DNA of 64,000 bases from Vibrio fluminensis (GCF_015278125.1 NZ_JADILO010000009.1:62001-126000); one strand, 5' to 3'; positions 1 to 9,297 are shown, counted from the stretch's first letter. Translations and numbers: made by a program. The notes: generated from the sequence alone by a model not told the origin.

Positions 1-1323
1 TACGTCCTTACTGTTGTTTTTTTGGCTGGCGATTCTAGCTATTTTTTCTCTTTCAACTAGCTGTTGAACTTGCGCGCTGAAGGAGGTCTTCTCATCAAGA
101 ACGCTTGGTCGTTCTTTGCCCGAAAGTTCATGATATAAACTGAGAAATGCGTTGGAATAAACAGGGTTAGGGATAATTCCATTGCCATCTTTAAAAGCCT
201 TGGATAGTGTTAGGTAGGCTTTATCTTGATTACTTCTTGCCGCTTTGATTAACCAATCGACACCGGGTTGAAGATTCTCTTTACCAAGTATTCCTTTTAC
301 ATAAGTTTCGCCAAGTAGGTACTGAGCTTCTGGAAGAGAGTCAGCTTGATGCCAATGATTTACGGCATTCTGATAACTCTGCTGAACACCTTTTCCCTTT
401 TGATAGGCTTTACCGATTAGAATATGGGCGGGTGTGTAACCCTGATCAGCGAGTTGTTTTGCCTGGGCAATGATTTCCTGTGTTCGAGGAGACTCTTTGG
501 GTAAATAGCGATACTCGATGTTTATTGCTTGATACCACAATATAGGGTTATCAGCGCCGGTGATCTGTGCTAACGCGACAAACAGTGAAGAGTTCGGTCC
601 GCCGTAGCGCTGGCTTCTTGCTAATTGAGCAAGTGAAGCAACTTCTTGATTGTTTAAATCGTCTTGCGTGTATGCCTCTTTAATCTCGCTAATGGCAGCG
701 AATTTCGATTGTTCGCCTTGATTAGGAACTTGATTAATTACAGCTAACTTATAGCAATTTAACCGATCCTCTTGTGGAGCATTTAAGCAGTATTGATTCA
801 GGTCGGTATTGATAGCATCAATGGTCGAGAAGTTGGCCGCGTATTTAAGTGCAAGCGATAGATTACCCTCAGCAACCAATTTGTTTAACTCAGGCGCTAG
901 CTCGTTCACGTCGTAACTGGAGTAGTACCGCTTATAAAAAGAGATCAAGAGTGGCAGGGCATCTTTAGAAGTGTTCTGACGATGCCAGATCTTGCGATAG
1001 AGATCTCCAGTCTCATTCTCTTCAATACTGGCCATTTCAAGCTTTAGTAATCCAAGCTCAGCTTTTGGATATACATCGAGTAGAGAACGGTATAGTTCTT
1101 CCGCGTTTTCTGGTGAATAGGTTTCTTCACGAGGATCGGCGTAAATGGCCGCTAAAGCGAGTTTTGCCTCTAAGTAACCTTCATTTGCTAAGCGACTTAG
1201 AGCATTCTCTGCCTCGGAGCTGTTTCCTTGCTTATGGAGATGTTTTGAATTATTAACATCGTCGATAACGCATCCAGAGAGTAAGCCGCAAGCCAGTAAA
1301 GAGGTTGATAGACGCAAAGACAT
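1..1323 (-). CDS. algK: AlgK-like Sel1/TPR outer-membrane lipoprotein, 3' end cut by window
   Basis: The reading frame starts at the ATG ending at 1323 and stays open to the window edge, giving 441 visible codons. The N-terminus is a lipoprotein signal: MSLRLSTSLL, then LSGC with the lipidated Cys at about residue 18. The rest is helical repeat sequence with Sel1/TPR character, for example EAENALSRLANEGYLEAKLA near the start and AKQLADQGYTPAHILIGKAY further on. In Pseudomonas, AlgK is the periplasmic TPR scaffold that helps assemble the AlgE secretin and links it to Alg44. The gene starts 2 nt after the alg44 stop, in the canonical order algD-alg8-alg44-algK, and this supports the name more than repeat identity does. 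algE, algG, algX and later genes would lie outside the window. Any Sel1 lipoprotein is the alternative. Confidence 0.8.
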   Translation of the reverse strand, partial: MSLRLSTSLLACGLLSGCVIDDVNNSKHLHKQGNSSEAENALSRLANEGYLEAKLALAAIYADPREETYSPENAEELYRSLLDVYPKAELGLLKLEMASIEENETGDLYRKIWHRQNTSKDALPLLISFYKRYYSSYDVNELAPELNKLVAEGNLSLALKYAANFSTIDAINTDLNQYCLNAPQEDRLNCYKLAVINQVPNQGEQSKFAAISEIKEAYTQDDLNNQEVASLAQLARSQRYGGPNSSLFVALAQITGADNPILWYQAINIEYRYLPKESPRTQEIIAQAKQLADQGYTPAHILIGKAYQKGKGVQQSYQNAVNHWHQADSLPEAQYLLGETYVKGILGKENLQPGVDWLIKAARSNQDKAYLTLSKAFKDGNGIIPNPVYSNAFLSLYHELSGKERPSVLDEKTSFSAQVQQLVEREKIARIASQKNNSKDV

Positions 1324-1325
1324 AC

Positions 1326-2477
1326 TTAACCTCCAGCGTTTGGCGTTACTGAGCCAAATAGTGTGCTGGTGTTGAGTTGAGTTGTGCTCACCATAACCGG
1401 TTGATTTAGCCTTAGATCCTCAATAGGCGCGTTTGGAATAACATCGACTTTTACGTATCCCGACCCATTATCGTTGGTGAACATTTCAATATTGGAAACA
1501 GTACCTTGTTGGATGTGTTCACTACCGGCGAGAGAGAAATCCAAAGTGTTACCAAGATCTACCGATGATAGGCTGCTGTATGGGAAACTAGCCGAAATAA
1601 ATGGCTTAGAATCTAAAGAGGCAAGACTAAAGATCGCACTAGACTTAGTTACAAATTGAGCGTCAGTAAAATTGCGTTCGAATACGCGGCAGTCACAAGG
1701 ACTCTTGACGACCAGTTTGAGATTCTGGCTCAAAATATTTTGTAAGCTCTCGATGTTGAAATCTTTGTTTAGGAGTGTTGGTTCCATCAATTCGTACAGA
1801 GGTGACTCGATGGTTGCTAATACATCACCAGCTTTAACGGTATCTCCTGGTTCTACGTGACTAAATATCCGCCCTTCGCGAGGCGTATAAAGTTTGTTGT
1901 GTGGAAGCGTCACTTTGGCAGAAAGCGATGATTCAACCCAATAAACATTGTAGATATTAGTGATGAGGTAAGCGAAAGCGCATAGACCGATGACAAAAAA
2001 TAAACTGGTTCCCACAATGCCTTTCAATTTAGCAAAGCCAGCTAATGGCGCTTGTACATCTTTTTTACGTGGTTTAGCGTAATTATCACGGTTAATTGTC
2101 GATAGAACATCACCAGCTTGAATAACTTCACCGGATAAATACTTTGTGATGATCAGGCGAATGGTGGAGATTTCCTGTTTGCTCAGCTCTTGAAACTCAC
2201 AACCAATGTTACCATCAGCAGAGGCGTTAATTTGGCTAAATCTAACGGGTACGCTAAAGCTAAAATCTAAGAACTCAAATCGTAATTGGCCCGAATAAAG
2301 TTTGTTTGGTTCAATCGTATTGTCGGCGTTGTTGATGCCAAATCCACTCGCTGAAATATTCTCGAGTTTCAGGACCTTCGTGCTGCTGTCTAAGGCAATG
2401 GTCGCTGGAATTTTTACCCTAGCATGCCTACGTTGTACTTCAGTCTCGTGGACGAGGGATGGTTGATTTACTGCCAT
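1326..2477 (-). CDS. alg44: Alg44-like PilZ/HlyD-type alginate co-polymerase, c-di-GMP receptor
   Basis: 383 residues, close to the usual Alg44 length of about 389. The N-terminal PilZ domain (about 1-115) shows both c-di-GMP motifs: RRHAR (R16 and R20) and NISASG (N40, S42, G45). One transmembrane helix follows at about 152-175, then a periplasmic membrane-fusion-like domain with GDTVKAGDVLATIESP of the biotinyl/HlyD type. In Pseudomonas, Alg44 binds c-di-GMP in the cytoplasm and switches on polymerisation by Alg8. The sequence between PilZ and the helix (STIRLIITKYLSGEVIQAGD) also resembles Pseudomonas Alg44. It lies 48 nt downstream of alg8 and 2 nt upstream of algK, so it is surely co-transcribed. 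The residues needed for c-di-GMP binding look intact, so activation by c-di-GMP is the likely regulation. Confidence 0.92.
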   Translation of the reverse strand: MAVNQPSLVHETEVQRRHARVKIPATIALDSSTKVLKLENISASGFGINNADNTIEPNKLYSGQLRFEFLDFSFSVPVRFSQINASADGNIGCEFQELSKQEISTIRLIITKYLSGEVIQAGDVLSTINRDNYAKPRKKDVQAPLAGFAKLKGIVGTSLFFVIGLCAFAYLITNIYNVYWVESSLSAKVTLPHNKLYTPREGRIFSHVEPGDTVKAGDVLATIESPLYELMEPTLLNKDFNIESLQNILSQNLKLVVKSPCDCRVFERNFTDAQFVTKSSAIFSLASLDSKPFISASFPYSSLSSVDLGNTLDFSLAGSEHIQQGTVSNIEMFTNDNGSGYVKVDVIPNAPIEDLRLNQPVMVSTTQLNTSTLFGSVTPNAGG

Positions 2478-2525
2478 GTTACATTCCTAATAAATTTGTT
2501 CTTCTGAATTAATGAATAGAGCGCT

Positions 2526-3998
2526 TTAAACAAGCGATACGACTACGGCTAAGAACAAGCTAACCGCTGAGAAGGTCGCAACTCGAGTCGACCACTTGTT
2601 GAATCGTCCCTGAAAAGAGGTGTCGACTTGAGCTAGAGTTGTTTTCTGCCTTGTCCAAGATTGGCGATTGAGTCTGAATACGACATAAATCTTGACCAAT
2701 GAACCAAATATCTGGTTGAAGTAGAGCATTGCTGGATAGCTAGGACCTATTTTATGACCGGAGCTAATAAGCAGCAGGGTTATGAATGTTCGAGTTATCG
2801 AAATCCAAAGTAGATAGACAACCAAATAACCGACATGATATTTAAGGCCGGCATAGAGAGCGGCGGTCAACCCTAAGATACTCGTCCACATCGAAATACG
2901 TTGATCCCAGACAACGTAATAGGTGAACCATCCTAGTCGATTAGCCCCTAGTGACGTTGCACGAGTATTTTGTCTAAGGTTGTTGCCATACCATCTAAAC
3001 ATCAATTGTTTAGCAGACTTGATGAAGCTTTTGTTAGGTGGGTGTTCGACCGTTTCTATAATTGCATCTGCAACATAAAAAGTGTCCCATCCTTGCTGCA
3101 TCATGCTAAACCAACTGGATTTATCATCACCGGTTAGGAACTTAAATGTACCTAAACGCCAGTGTTTTAGATGGTCATTCTCGACATCATCAATAAAGTG
3201 ATGAGAAGTGACGACGCTTGCGCGAAACATTGACATTCTGCCAGTCATGGTTAAAACACGTTTAGACAAAGCCATTGAGCACATAGAAATATGACGCTGA
3301 GCAAAACGTAATTTGTGCCATTGACTCATCCAGTAAGAGCCCTCCACTTCACATACCTCATTGGTCGTGAGAGCCCCTACATTGGGATATAGCGAGAAGT
3401 AACCAATAGATTTATCGACACAGCCGGGTTGAAGAATTGTGTCGCCGTCGACGACAGCGACTAAAGCAGTTTCATCGGGAATATCTCGCGAGATCGCTCT
3501 AAAACCATGCGCCAAACCATCACGTTTACCTGTTCCGGGAATACGAACTAAGCGAAGTGCGACTCTCTCATCAGGTGGCGATAGTTCTTCCCATAGCGCA
3601 GTCATGATCTGCTCATCTGACTGCTCTACGATTGAAGCAACAACCGTGGTAGGGTATTTAGAAGCAATGGCTTCTTCGATAATAGATTTGTACACCTTCG
3701 CTGTTGTTAGCGCATCTATACGAAAGCTTGTCACCATCAAATAAATATGTGATGGAGGACATTCTACTATTGCTTGAGCCGCTTTTTTCCGTTGGCGAGG
3801 GAAGACAATGAATAAAAAGATCCATCCACGTATGAAATGGATGAAGCCAACGCTGTAACGCCAAATACCAATCGCACCGATGATAAACAGAAAATCGTGA
3901 TGTTCTGAATCAAATACTGACGTAGGCATTAGGCTGGCTAAGCCTAGTATGAAACACGAAAGAAAGAGCCAGCCAGTTATATCTTTGAAAACCCTCAT
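2526..3998 (-). CDS. alg8: Alg8-like family 2 mannuronan synthase (membrane glycosyltransferase)
   Basis: 490 residues against about 494 for Pseudomonas Alg8. Membrane helices lie at both ends (about 8-30, 35-70, 375-425, 465-490) around a cytosolic GT2 domain. Visible GT2 landmarks are VVDGDT (D,D for UDP/GDP-sugar and metal), [13 protein letters not shown] with the catalytic acid, and the Q/R-x-x-R-W-type motif [14 protein letters not shown]. The N-terminus ([19 protein letters not shown], then [12 protein letters not shown]) closely follows Pseudomonas Alg8. The protein polymerises GDP-mannuronate at the inner membrane and is the catalytic partner of Alg44. It starts 7 nt after algD. A hyaluronan- or cellulose-synthase-like enzyme is the generic alternative, but the flanking genes make that unlikely. 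Confidence 0.93.
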   Translation of the reverse strand: MRVFKDITGWLFLSCFILGLASLMPTSVFDSEHHDFLFIIGAIGIWRYSVGFIHFIRGWIFLFIVFPRQRKKAAQAIVECPPSHIYLMVTSFRIDALTTAKVYKSIIEEAIASKYPTTVVASIVEQSDEQIMTALWEELSPPDERVALRLVRIPGTGKRDGLAHGFRAISRDIPDETALVAVVDGDTILQPGCVDKSIGYFSLYPNVGALTTNEVCEVEGSYWMSQWHKLRFAQRHISMCSMALSKRVLTMTGRMSMFRASVVTSHHFIDDVENDHLKHWRLGTFKFLTGDDKSSWFSMMQQGWDTFYVADAIIETVEHPPNKSFIKSAKQLMFRWYGNNLRQNTRATSLGANRLGWFTYYVVWDQRISMWTSILGLTAALYAGLKYHVGYLVVYLLWISITRTFITLLLISSGHKIGPSYPAMLYFNQIFGSLVKIYVVFRLNRQSWTRQKTTLAQVDTSFQGRFNKWSTRVATFSAVSLFLAVVVSLV

Positions 3999-4005
3999 AT
4001 TTGAA

Positions 4006-5316
4006 TTACCAACAGATACCTTGTTTGTTTTCTTCTGACTGGTTGTCTGTTAAACCATGTAAATCAATTACTTTGGTTTTTGCCGGTAGGTCTTCAAGAA
4101 TCGACTGGTAACTCTTATCACCATTACAAACAAGCACAAGCTCTGCGCCTAGAATGCTTTCGTCAGGTTCGTCGACTAACAATGATGAGATATGAGGAAT
4201 ATGATTGTTGATGTATTCTTTATTTGAACCATGGACAGATGCGTACTTGACGTTACGGTCGAGAATAGAAAGATCGTAGCCTTTACCGATGAGTTTCTCT
4301 GCGAGAATAACAAAAGGACTCTCTCGTAGGTCATCGGTTCCGGCTTTGAAGCTAAGACCTAGCATAGCTACTTTCTTAATGGACGCCTCTTTAACCATAT
4401 TAAACGCACGCTCAATGTGAGCGTCATTGCTTTGCATGATTGAAGAGATGACAGGAGTCGCCAAATCTAGTTGGTTCGCGCGGTAGCTTAGCGCTCGGAC
4501 ATCTTTAGGTAGGCAAGACCCGCCGAATGCAAAACCTGGTTTCATGTAGTAGCTAGATAAGTTGAGCTTTTTATCTTCACAAACCACGTTCATTACTCGT
4601 CGGCCGTCGACACTCACTGATTTAGCGATGCTACCGATTTCATTGGCAAAACTAACTTTTAAAGCATGCCAAACATTACAGCTGTATTTGATCATTTCGG
4701 CCACGGCAATATCTTCACAGATAAATGGCGCGTCTAAATCACTGTATAATGTTTCTAGTTGCTGGCCTGTGATCTCATCTAATACACCGACGACTGTCAT
4801 TGGTGGATTATCGTAGTCGTAGATAGCGGTACTTTCGCGTAAAAATTCAGGGTTCACACCAACACCAAAATCTTTACCAGCAGTCTTACCTGAGTATTGT
4901 TCAAGTGTAGGAATGACGATTTCAGCAACGGTTCCAGGAAGTACTGTACTGCGAATTACGACAGTATGTCGGCTGTTTTTTTCTTTAATTACGGAACCAA
5001 TTTCTTTACACACTTCATGAATGTAATCGGTATTGAGGTTACCATTTCTAAGACTAGGAGTTGGGACACAAATCATTGAAATATCGCTGTTTAAGACAGC
5101 ATGTTTGTAATCTGATGTTGCCGTAATAAATTGATTATTGACGCCTTCAGTAAGAAGAGCATCTAAACCTTCTTCGACAATAGGGGACTTACCACTACCG
5201 ATCATTGCCACTTTGTCTTTTGAGACATCGACGCCAATGATGTTATTTCCACGCTTAGCTAAACAAGCGGCACAAACAGCCCCTACATAGCCCATACCAA
5301 AAATACTTATGTTCAT
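4006..5316 (-). CDS. algD: GDP-mannose 6-dehydrogenase
   Basis: Oxidises GDP-mannose to GDP-mannuronate with NAD, the committed step of alginate synthesis. The Rossmann motif is GMGYVGAVC (about residues 7-15), and the catalytic Cys lies in [15 protein letters not shown] (about residue 268). NPEFLREST and [16 protein letters not shown] are family hallmarks, and the C-terminus ends GICW like Pseudomonas AlgD. I chose the ATG at 5316, preceded by GGGGGAG at good spacing. The in-frame TTG at 5331 would add five residues, while the ATG gives 436 residues, the Pseudomonas length. It is the first gene of the minus-strand operon. A second, distinct sugar-nucleotide dehydrogenase at 51217 looks UDP-glucose specific, so this copy is not redundant. 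Confidence 0.95.
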   Translation of the reverse strand: MNISIFGMGYVGAVCAACLAKRGNNIIGVDVSKDKVAMIGSGKSPIVEEGLDALLTEGVNNQFITATSDYKHAVLNSDISMICVPTPSLRNGNLNTDYIHEVCKEIGSVIKEKNSRHTVVIRSTVLPGTVAEIVIPTLEQYSGKTAGKDFGVGVNPEFLRESTAIYDYDNPPMTVVGVLDEITGQQLETLYSDLDAPFICEDIAVAEMIKYSCNVWHALKVSFANEIGSIAKSVSVDGRRVMNVVCEDKKLNLSSYYMKPGFAFGGSCLPKDVRALSYRANQLDLATPVISSIMQSNDAHIERAFNMVKEASIKKVAMLGLSFKAGTDDLRESPFVILAEKLIGKGYDLSILDRNVKYASVHGSNKEYINNHIPHISSLLVDEPDESILGAELVLVCNGDKSYQSILEDLPAKTKVIDLHGLTDNQSEENKQGICW

Positions 5317-5927
5317 TTGTAACTCCCCCAAGTAGTTAAATATTTAAATAATGATTAATTGTTCTGCACGAGTTTAACGAAGGGGTATTTTTTAGGTAAT
5401 ACGAAATTAGCAAGCGAGTAAATTCCGCTATTAAGTGTTTTGTTGCTAATAAATGGGATTAACTACCGCTATGAGTTCTATTTTTAGCTATTTATATTGA
5501 GTTTTAAGTCTTGCAAGGGATTTGCATTTGAAATTGTTATTAATGGTTAGTTAGGAAAGTATGAGAAAGCTTTATCGGTATTATAAATGTCGTATATGTT
5601 AACTGAGCCTACGTTAATCAGTGAGATTAACATCAAATATATTGATGAAATTATACACTTAACTTTCATTATTTAGCTTTTATCGAATGGTATATTAATT
5701 ATTTTAGGGGGAAATGTCAGGATTTTTTTGTTTTTAGATGCGTAACATGTTGTATTTAATTAATAATATTTGAAATATTTAGATTTCCTGTTTTTAGTGT
5801 TTCTTCATTTCAATCAGTCTTACTACCTCAGTCTAACCACGCAAAGATTCATAACTTGTACTAGCCTTAACGGTAAGTTTCAGTCTGTATTTAGTGAACT
5901 TAACCTAGGGTTAAGTAGGTGTTAAAG
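5317..5927. promoter_or_regulatory. Long AT-rich divergent control region between algD and an unknown membrane gene
   Basis: About 610 nt without a convincing gene, very AT-rich, lying head-to-head between algD (minus) and the gene at 5928 (plus). It must hold the promoters of both. A near-perfect palindrome (CTTAACC, TAG, GGTTAAG) occupies 5899-5915, just ahead of the plus-strand ribosome site. A looser GTTAA-rich stretch with inverted ATGTTAA/TTAACAT arms lies around 5597-5632. I could not identify a sigma-E/AlgU-type or sigma-54-type promoter by eye. Confidence 0.5.
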
Positions 5928-6617
5928 ATGAGTTTTTTCTGGAAAAAAATCAGCAAAAAATATGCAGGGCAGAAAAGTGGAGTACTTTGCCCTCAAGTTA
6001 AGAGTCAGCTAGTTGATTGTGCGTGGTTAGTGTTATTTGTCACGTTAGCGAGCCTACTGGTTAATGTATCCATACGAGTCGATGTGATGTATTACGGCAC
6101 GACGTTAGGTGAATCGTCATTGACTGAATCTCTTCAAGTCGCCATTTTACTCGCGGTATCCGCTATGTTTTTTAAGCTATCTCAAGCAAAGGAGGGTGTG
6201 CGTCACGCGGCATTGCTTATTTGTGGCTTTTTTTTGGTTCTGGCCATTCGTGAATTAGATCATTGGCTAGATATGATAATACATGGCTTTTGGTTCTACC
6301 CTGCATTGTTGGTGACTGTGTTTGCTCTTAGCCAAGCTTACAAGGGGGGGATCAGCACATTAGAAGAAATGGCATTAGTGCTGAAATCTTCTTATGGCAA
6401 GCTGATGATCGTTGGTGTTGTGTTATTAGTTGTATTTTCGAGGTTGTACGGAATGGGGAGTTTTTGGCGTGAGGCTATGGGAAATAATTATATTCGTAGT
6501 GTAAAAAACATATCAGAGGAAGGGATTGAGTTGTTATGTTACACATTAATATTTTTGGCCTCTATTCAGATATATAGAAAGCTAATGTCACAAGATAAGA
6601 AATCAGCCATCGAGTAG
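5928..6617 (+). CDS. Unknown polytopic membrane protein, divergent from algD
   Basis: 229 residues from the ATG at 5928, which has TAGGTG upstream. A GTG at 5919 in frame is possible but less well placed. I do not recognise the family. About five or six hydrophobic segments follow a basic N-terminus (FWKKISKKYAGQK). Charged residues sit inside or at the edge of the membrane region: IRELDHWLD near residue 110, and EEGIELLCYTLIFLAS in the last helix. It stands alone between the alginate control region and a Nudix gene and is read away from algD. A role linked to the polysaccharide operon is only suggested by the shared upstream region. Confidence 0.7.
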   Translation: MSFFWKKISKKYAGQKSGVLCPQVKSQLVDCAWLVLFVTLASLLVNVSIRVDVMYYGTTLGESSLTESLQVAILLAVSAMFFKLSQAKEGVRHAALLICGFFLVLAIRELDHWLDMIIHGFWFYPALLVTVFALSQAYKGGISTLEEMALVLKSSYGKLMIVGVVLLVVFSRLYGMGSFWREAMGNNYIRSVKNISEEGIELLCYTLIFLASIQIYRKLMSQDKKSAIE

Positions 6618-6906
6618 AGAAAGCAAGTTAGAACGTTACGAGAATTAACTTATAGTGCTTTGGTTTAATATTTTTAAGGGCTAAATAAATAGTGATTACA
6701 TGTCTTTCTAAATGTTTGTTACGACAAGGTGATCGAGAATAAACTGCCATTATTTATTAAAGTTGCAAGCTAGACACGGTTATTGTCCCTCGATATTTAC
6801 TATTATATGTGGGTAGTAGATTTATTGCTTCGTCGCTATCGTACATTTCAAAGTGCAATATAAGCACTGAGATAGAGGCGCAGTTCGCTAAATTAAGGAG
6901 AAATAA

Positions 6907-7305
6907 GTGAAACATTTGGCAATGGCAGTGGTAGTAAAAGAAGATAAAGTATTGATTCAAAAATACTACCGTGCCGATCGCGGGACGACATTCGAGTTTC
7001 CAGGAGGGAAAGTTCATTTAGATGAAACTGGTACAGATGCTGCTGTTCGGGAACTGGCTGAGAAAACCGGTGTAGTTGGGTTAGAACATATAGCGACTTA
7101 TACTAAAGTCAATGAGTTAGGTGGTCGGATTTATTTTGTTATTCTTCGACCTGGACGTGATAGCGATTCAAAACCAGTGGATCTATCGTTAAGCTCAGAT
7201 CTAAATTGGTTGTCACCAGATGAAATTCCCCAATCAGAACTCTTTAGTGCCGATCGAGAGTTCATTAATCAATACCTTTCTCAGTACACGCTGATTCCCG
7301 CTTAA
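6907..7305 (+). CDS. Nudix hydrolase family protein with an altered Nudix box
   Basis: 132 residues from a GTG start; AAGGAG at 6895-6900 sets this start. Nudix proteins hydrolyse nucleoside diphosphates linked to another group, using metal held by the box GX5EX7REUXEEXGU. Here the box reads GGKVHLDETGTDAAVRELAE followed by KTGV (about residues 35-58). The spacing is intact, but the last Glu of REUXEE is Lys. FEFPGGK just before is the usual MutT/8-oxo-dGTP-like lead-in. Substrate cannot be told from sequence. It has no operon partner, and the following gene runs convergently. Confidence 0.85.
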   Translation: MKHLAMAVVVKEDKVLIQKYYRADRGTTFEFPGGKVHLDETGTDAAVRELAEKTGVVGLEHIATYTKVNELGGRIYFVILRPGRDSDSKPVDLSLSSDLNWLSPDEIPQSELFSADREFINQYLSQYTLIPA

Positions 7306-7476
7306 ATATTGTACTAATCGGGATAGACGTCGTTTGGAACAACACGTAGCTTGCCGTAACTAGTTATTTTAGTTACGTCATTCCTGAAACAAAGTACAAC
7401 GAAGTCACCAGCGGTTTTTATCTGCAAGAATGATCAAGTACTTATCCTGATTAGTATTATTCGCCAATAAAAGAAA

Positions 7477-7502
7477 AGCCAATCACAATGGTGTGATTGG
7501 CT
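7477..7502 (-). terminator. Rho-independent terminator for the YiaVW-like operon
   Basis: An 11-bp perfect stem, AGCCAATCACA / TGTGATTGGCT, with a 4-nt loop. Read on the minus strand it is followed by TTTTCTTTT, so it serves transcripts coming from the gene that ends at 7736. On the plus strand no T tract follows. Confidence 0.65.
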
Positions 7503-7665
7503 ACATTATGTGTGAACAAAATTGGGTTCACTAACAACGTCAGTTGGCTAGGTGACCCTCGGCTTAATAAGGGTCACTTTATAAATAGCATTTTATGTGC
7601 CATCTTTTTCATGAGCAAAACCATGCGTAAGCCATTGTATTCAGTATCTGTTAATTGATAACTTT

Positions 7666-7687
7666 GCGTTTTGCAATTGCAAAATGC
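7666..7687. repeat. 22-bp palindrome of unknown role
   Basis: The two halves GCGTTTTGCAA and TTGCAAAATGC form a loop-less dyad with one G-T position. It lies about 50 nt beyond the stop of the membrane fusion protein gene. It has no T tract and no room for a loop, so it looks more like a protein-binding site than a terminator. Confidence 0.4.
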
Positions 7688-7735
7688 AATGAACTTTAAA
7701 ATGCTATTGTTATTTAGCTCAGTAATAGTCGCGAG

Positions 7736-8959
7736 TTATATAGAATAAAAGAAGTATAGTTGTGACTTCATGCGAATAATGATGCCGCGAATAACATCTA
7801 AGAAAGCTAGAAAACCAATGGGTTTTTCTGCACTTACCCAAGCGAGGCCCACGGAACCTACAGGGATGTCGTAGCCATCAGGCTCATCAATTTTTAGACG
7901 CACAAAGTGATGCTTGTTCTGCAGATTTTTTCCAGTGGTTGCCCGTACTGATTGATCCAAACCTAGTAGGTTCCCTTGAGACTCACCTGTTGCTTCGACA
8001 ATACCTTCTACTTGCGCTGAAAATATCTTACCGGGATAGATTGAGGAAGAAAACTCAGCGGCTTGACCCTGCTTGATGTTACGCATCGCTTGATGATTGA
8101 CGCGCATTAATACGTATTTCTCATCGGTGTACATTTGCAATCTAGGCATCATCGAGATGCGCTGGCCTTCACGTAGAATAAAGTTTGTCACAAAACCATC
8201 TGCTGGGGCATAGACCTTGGTACTATCTAAATCCCACTGAGCGCGTGCCACGTTTTGTGCGGTCGCGTTAAGATCACTTCGACGGCTCTCGATGGTAAGT
8301 TCGGCTTTGCCAATAGCAAGTTTTGCTTTTTCTACTTCCACTTGCTTGGTCGCGATTTGCGATTCGATAGTTTCGATTGAGTGCTCAGCTTTTACTACCG
8401 TCGTTTGCTGCTTCTCCATATCGCTTGCTGTAATCGTATCTTTTACAATTTGGTTCTGTTTTTGGTAGCGCGTTAGGGTGTTCAATTGCAGTTTATAATC
8501 GGCTTGAGCTGTTGCCAATTGTGCTCGGCTCGTTTGTAGATCTTGTACGACTGATTGATAGTTTGCTTTTGCTACGTCGACATCTTGAATAGCGACGTCT
8601 AGCGCAACTTGCGCAGTTTGTTGATTAACTTCCGCTTGGCGCAGTGCGATTTGGTATTGGGTGTCATCGATCTCATAAACCAATTGCCCCTTCGTGAGTT
8701 GCTGATTTGGCTTGATATGAATTTTTGTCACTTTACCTTTAACATTCGAGGAATCTGGGCGAAGTTGAATGTGCGGTGATTGCACCACTGAGCCCCCAGA
8801 GAGGTCCATCGGGGTATAGTTGATAAGTCCTACCCAAACAAACAGTAGCCAACCAGTACCACCTAAATAAGCGAATGATTTGGTGTATTTGTTCCAAGGC
8901 ATACCGACAAAACGCAATAGGTAAATAAATAGAGCCCAAATGGCTAAGCCTTCTAACAT
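7736..8959 (-). CDS. HlyD-family membrane fusion protein (YiaV/YibH-like)
   Basis: 407 residues. Hydrophobic segments at about 5-20 and 28-46 anchor it in the inner membrane. VKGKVTKIHIKPNQQLTKGQ is the first half of the lipoyl-like domain, followed by long coiled-coil arms (about 85-225, with many Q/A/K heptads). The second half, WDLDSTKVYAPADGFVTNFI, and a beta-barrel region follow. Such adaptors couple an inner-membrane pump to export of small molecules, but no transporter gene is adjacent. Instead it pairs with the DUF3302 gene directly upstream (1-nt overlap), as yiaV-yiaW and yibH-yibI do in E. coli. The transported substrate is unknown. Confidence 0.87.
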   Translation of the reverse strand: MLEGLAIWALFIYLLRFVGMPWNKYTKSFAYLGGTGWLLFVWVGLINYTPMDLSGGSVVQSPHIQLRPDSSNVKGKVTKIHIKPNQQLTKGQLVYEIDDTQYQIALRQAEVNQQTAQVALDVAIQDVDVAKANYQSVVQDLQTSRAQLATAQADYKLQLNTLTRYQKQNQIVKDTITASDMEKQQTTVVKAEHSIETIESQIATKQVEVEKAKLAIGKAELTIESRRSDLNATAQNVARAQWDLDSTKVYAPADGFVTNFILREGQRISMMPRLQMYTDEKYVLMRVNHQAMRNIKQGQAAEFSSSIYPGKIFSAQVEGIVEATGESQGNLLGLDQSVRATTGKNLQNKHHFVRLKIDEPDGYDIPVGSVGLAWVSAEKPIGFLAFLDVIRGIIIRMKSQLYFFYSI

Positions 8960-9297
8960 TATTTTTCCTCGCTGGTCGTAGGGGTGTTCGAGCTATCATC
9001 CGTTGAGCCGTGACGCCACGTATCACGAAAATTGATGATCGCTTTTTCCATATCGACAAAAGCGAGAATAACCGCAATTACCCAGACCCAGTGCCAGATA
9101 AATCCAATCCATGTGAGCGCTGTTATTAAGCCAATTTGATGATGGTCTTTGCTATGTGCTTTGTTGATTGGTAATTCATGAAAACGCCAGAAGCCATAGG
9201 CTGCGGCGGCGATCGTTCCCACCAATACGACAGTTGCGAAAATATGTAGTGCGGTGTCTGCCCCAGTACCAACAAATGGCACGCTAACTAGACTCAT
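8959..9297 (-). CDS. DUF3302 small inner-membrane protein (YiaW/YibI-like)
   Basis: 112 residues with two or three hydrophobic segments: ALHIFATVVLVGTIAAAAYG at about 16-36, then GLITALTWIGFIWHWVWVIA at about 52-75. A conserved FRDTWR and a hydrophilic Ser/Thr-rich tail follow. The family is always found next to HlyD-like adaptors in enterobacteria, and the TAATG overlap with the following gene implies translational coupling. Function is unknown. The pair is divergent from an AraC-type regulator that probably controls it. Confidence 0.82.
   Translation of the reverse strand: MSLVSVPFVGTGADTALHIFATVVLVGTIAAAAYGFWRFHELPINKAHSKDHHQIGLITALTWIGFIWHWVWVIAVILAFVDMEKAIINFRDTWRHGSTDDSSNTPTTSEEK

Larger units (their letters stand above)
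7306..7735. other. Convergent intergenic region with three dyad structures
   Basis: No gene is evident between the Nudix gene and the end of the membrane fusion protein gene. Three dyads can be seen: CGTAACTA/TAGTTACG at 7355-7377 with a 7-nt loop; the terminator-like stem at 7477-7502; and a 22-bp palindrome at 7666-7687. A further stem, GTGACCCT/AGGGTCAC, spans 7552-7577. Confidence 0.5.

Noticed and set aside
1065..1860. Plus-strand open frames across algK and alg44
   Set aside because: They are shadows of the minus-strand genes, which show clear family motifs.
4006..5331. algD start at the TTG at 5331
   Set aside because: The ATG at 5316 has the better-placed ribosome site and gives exactly the length of Pseudomonas AlgD.
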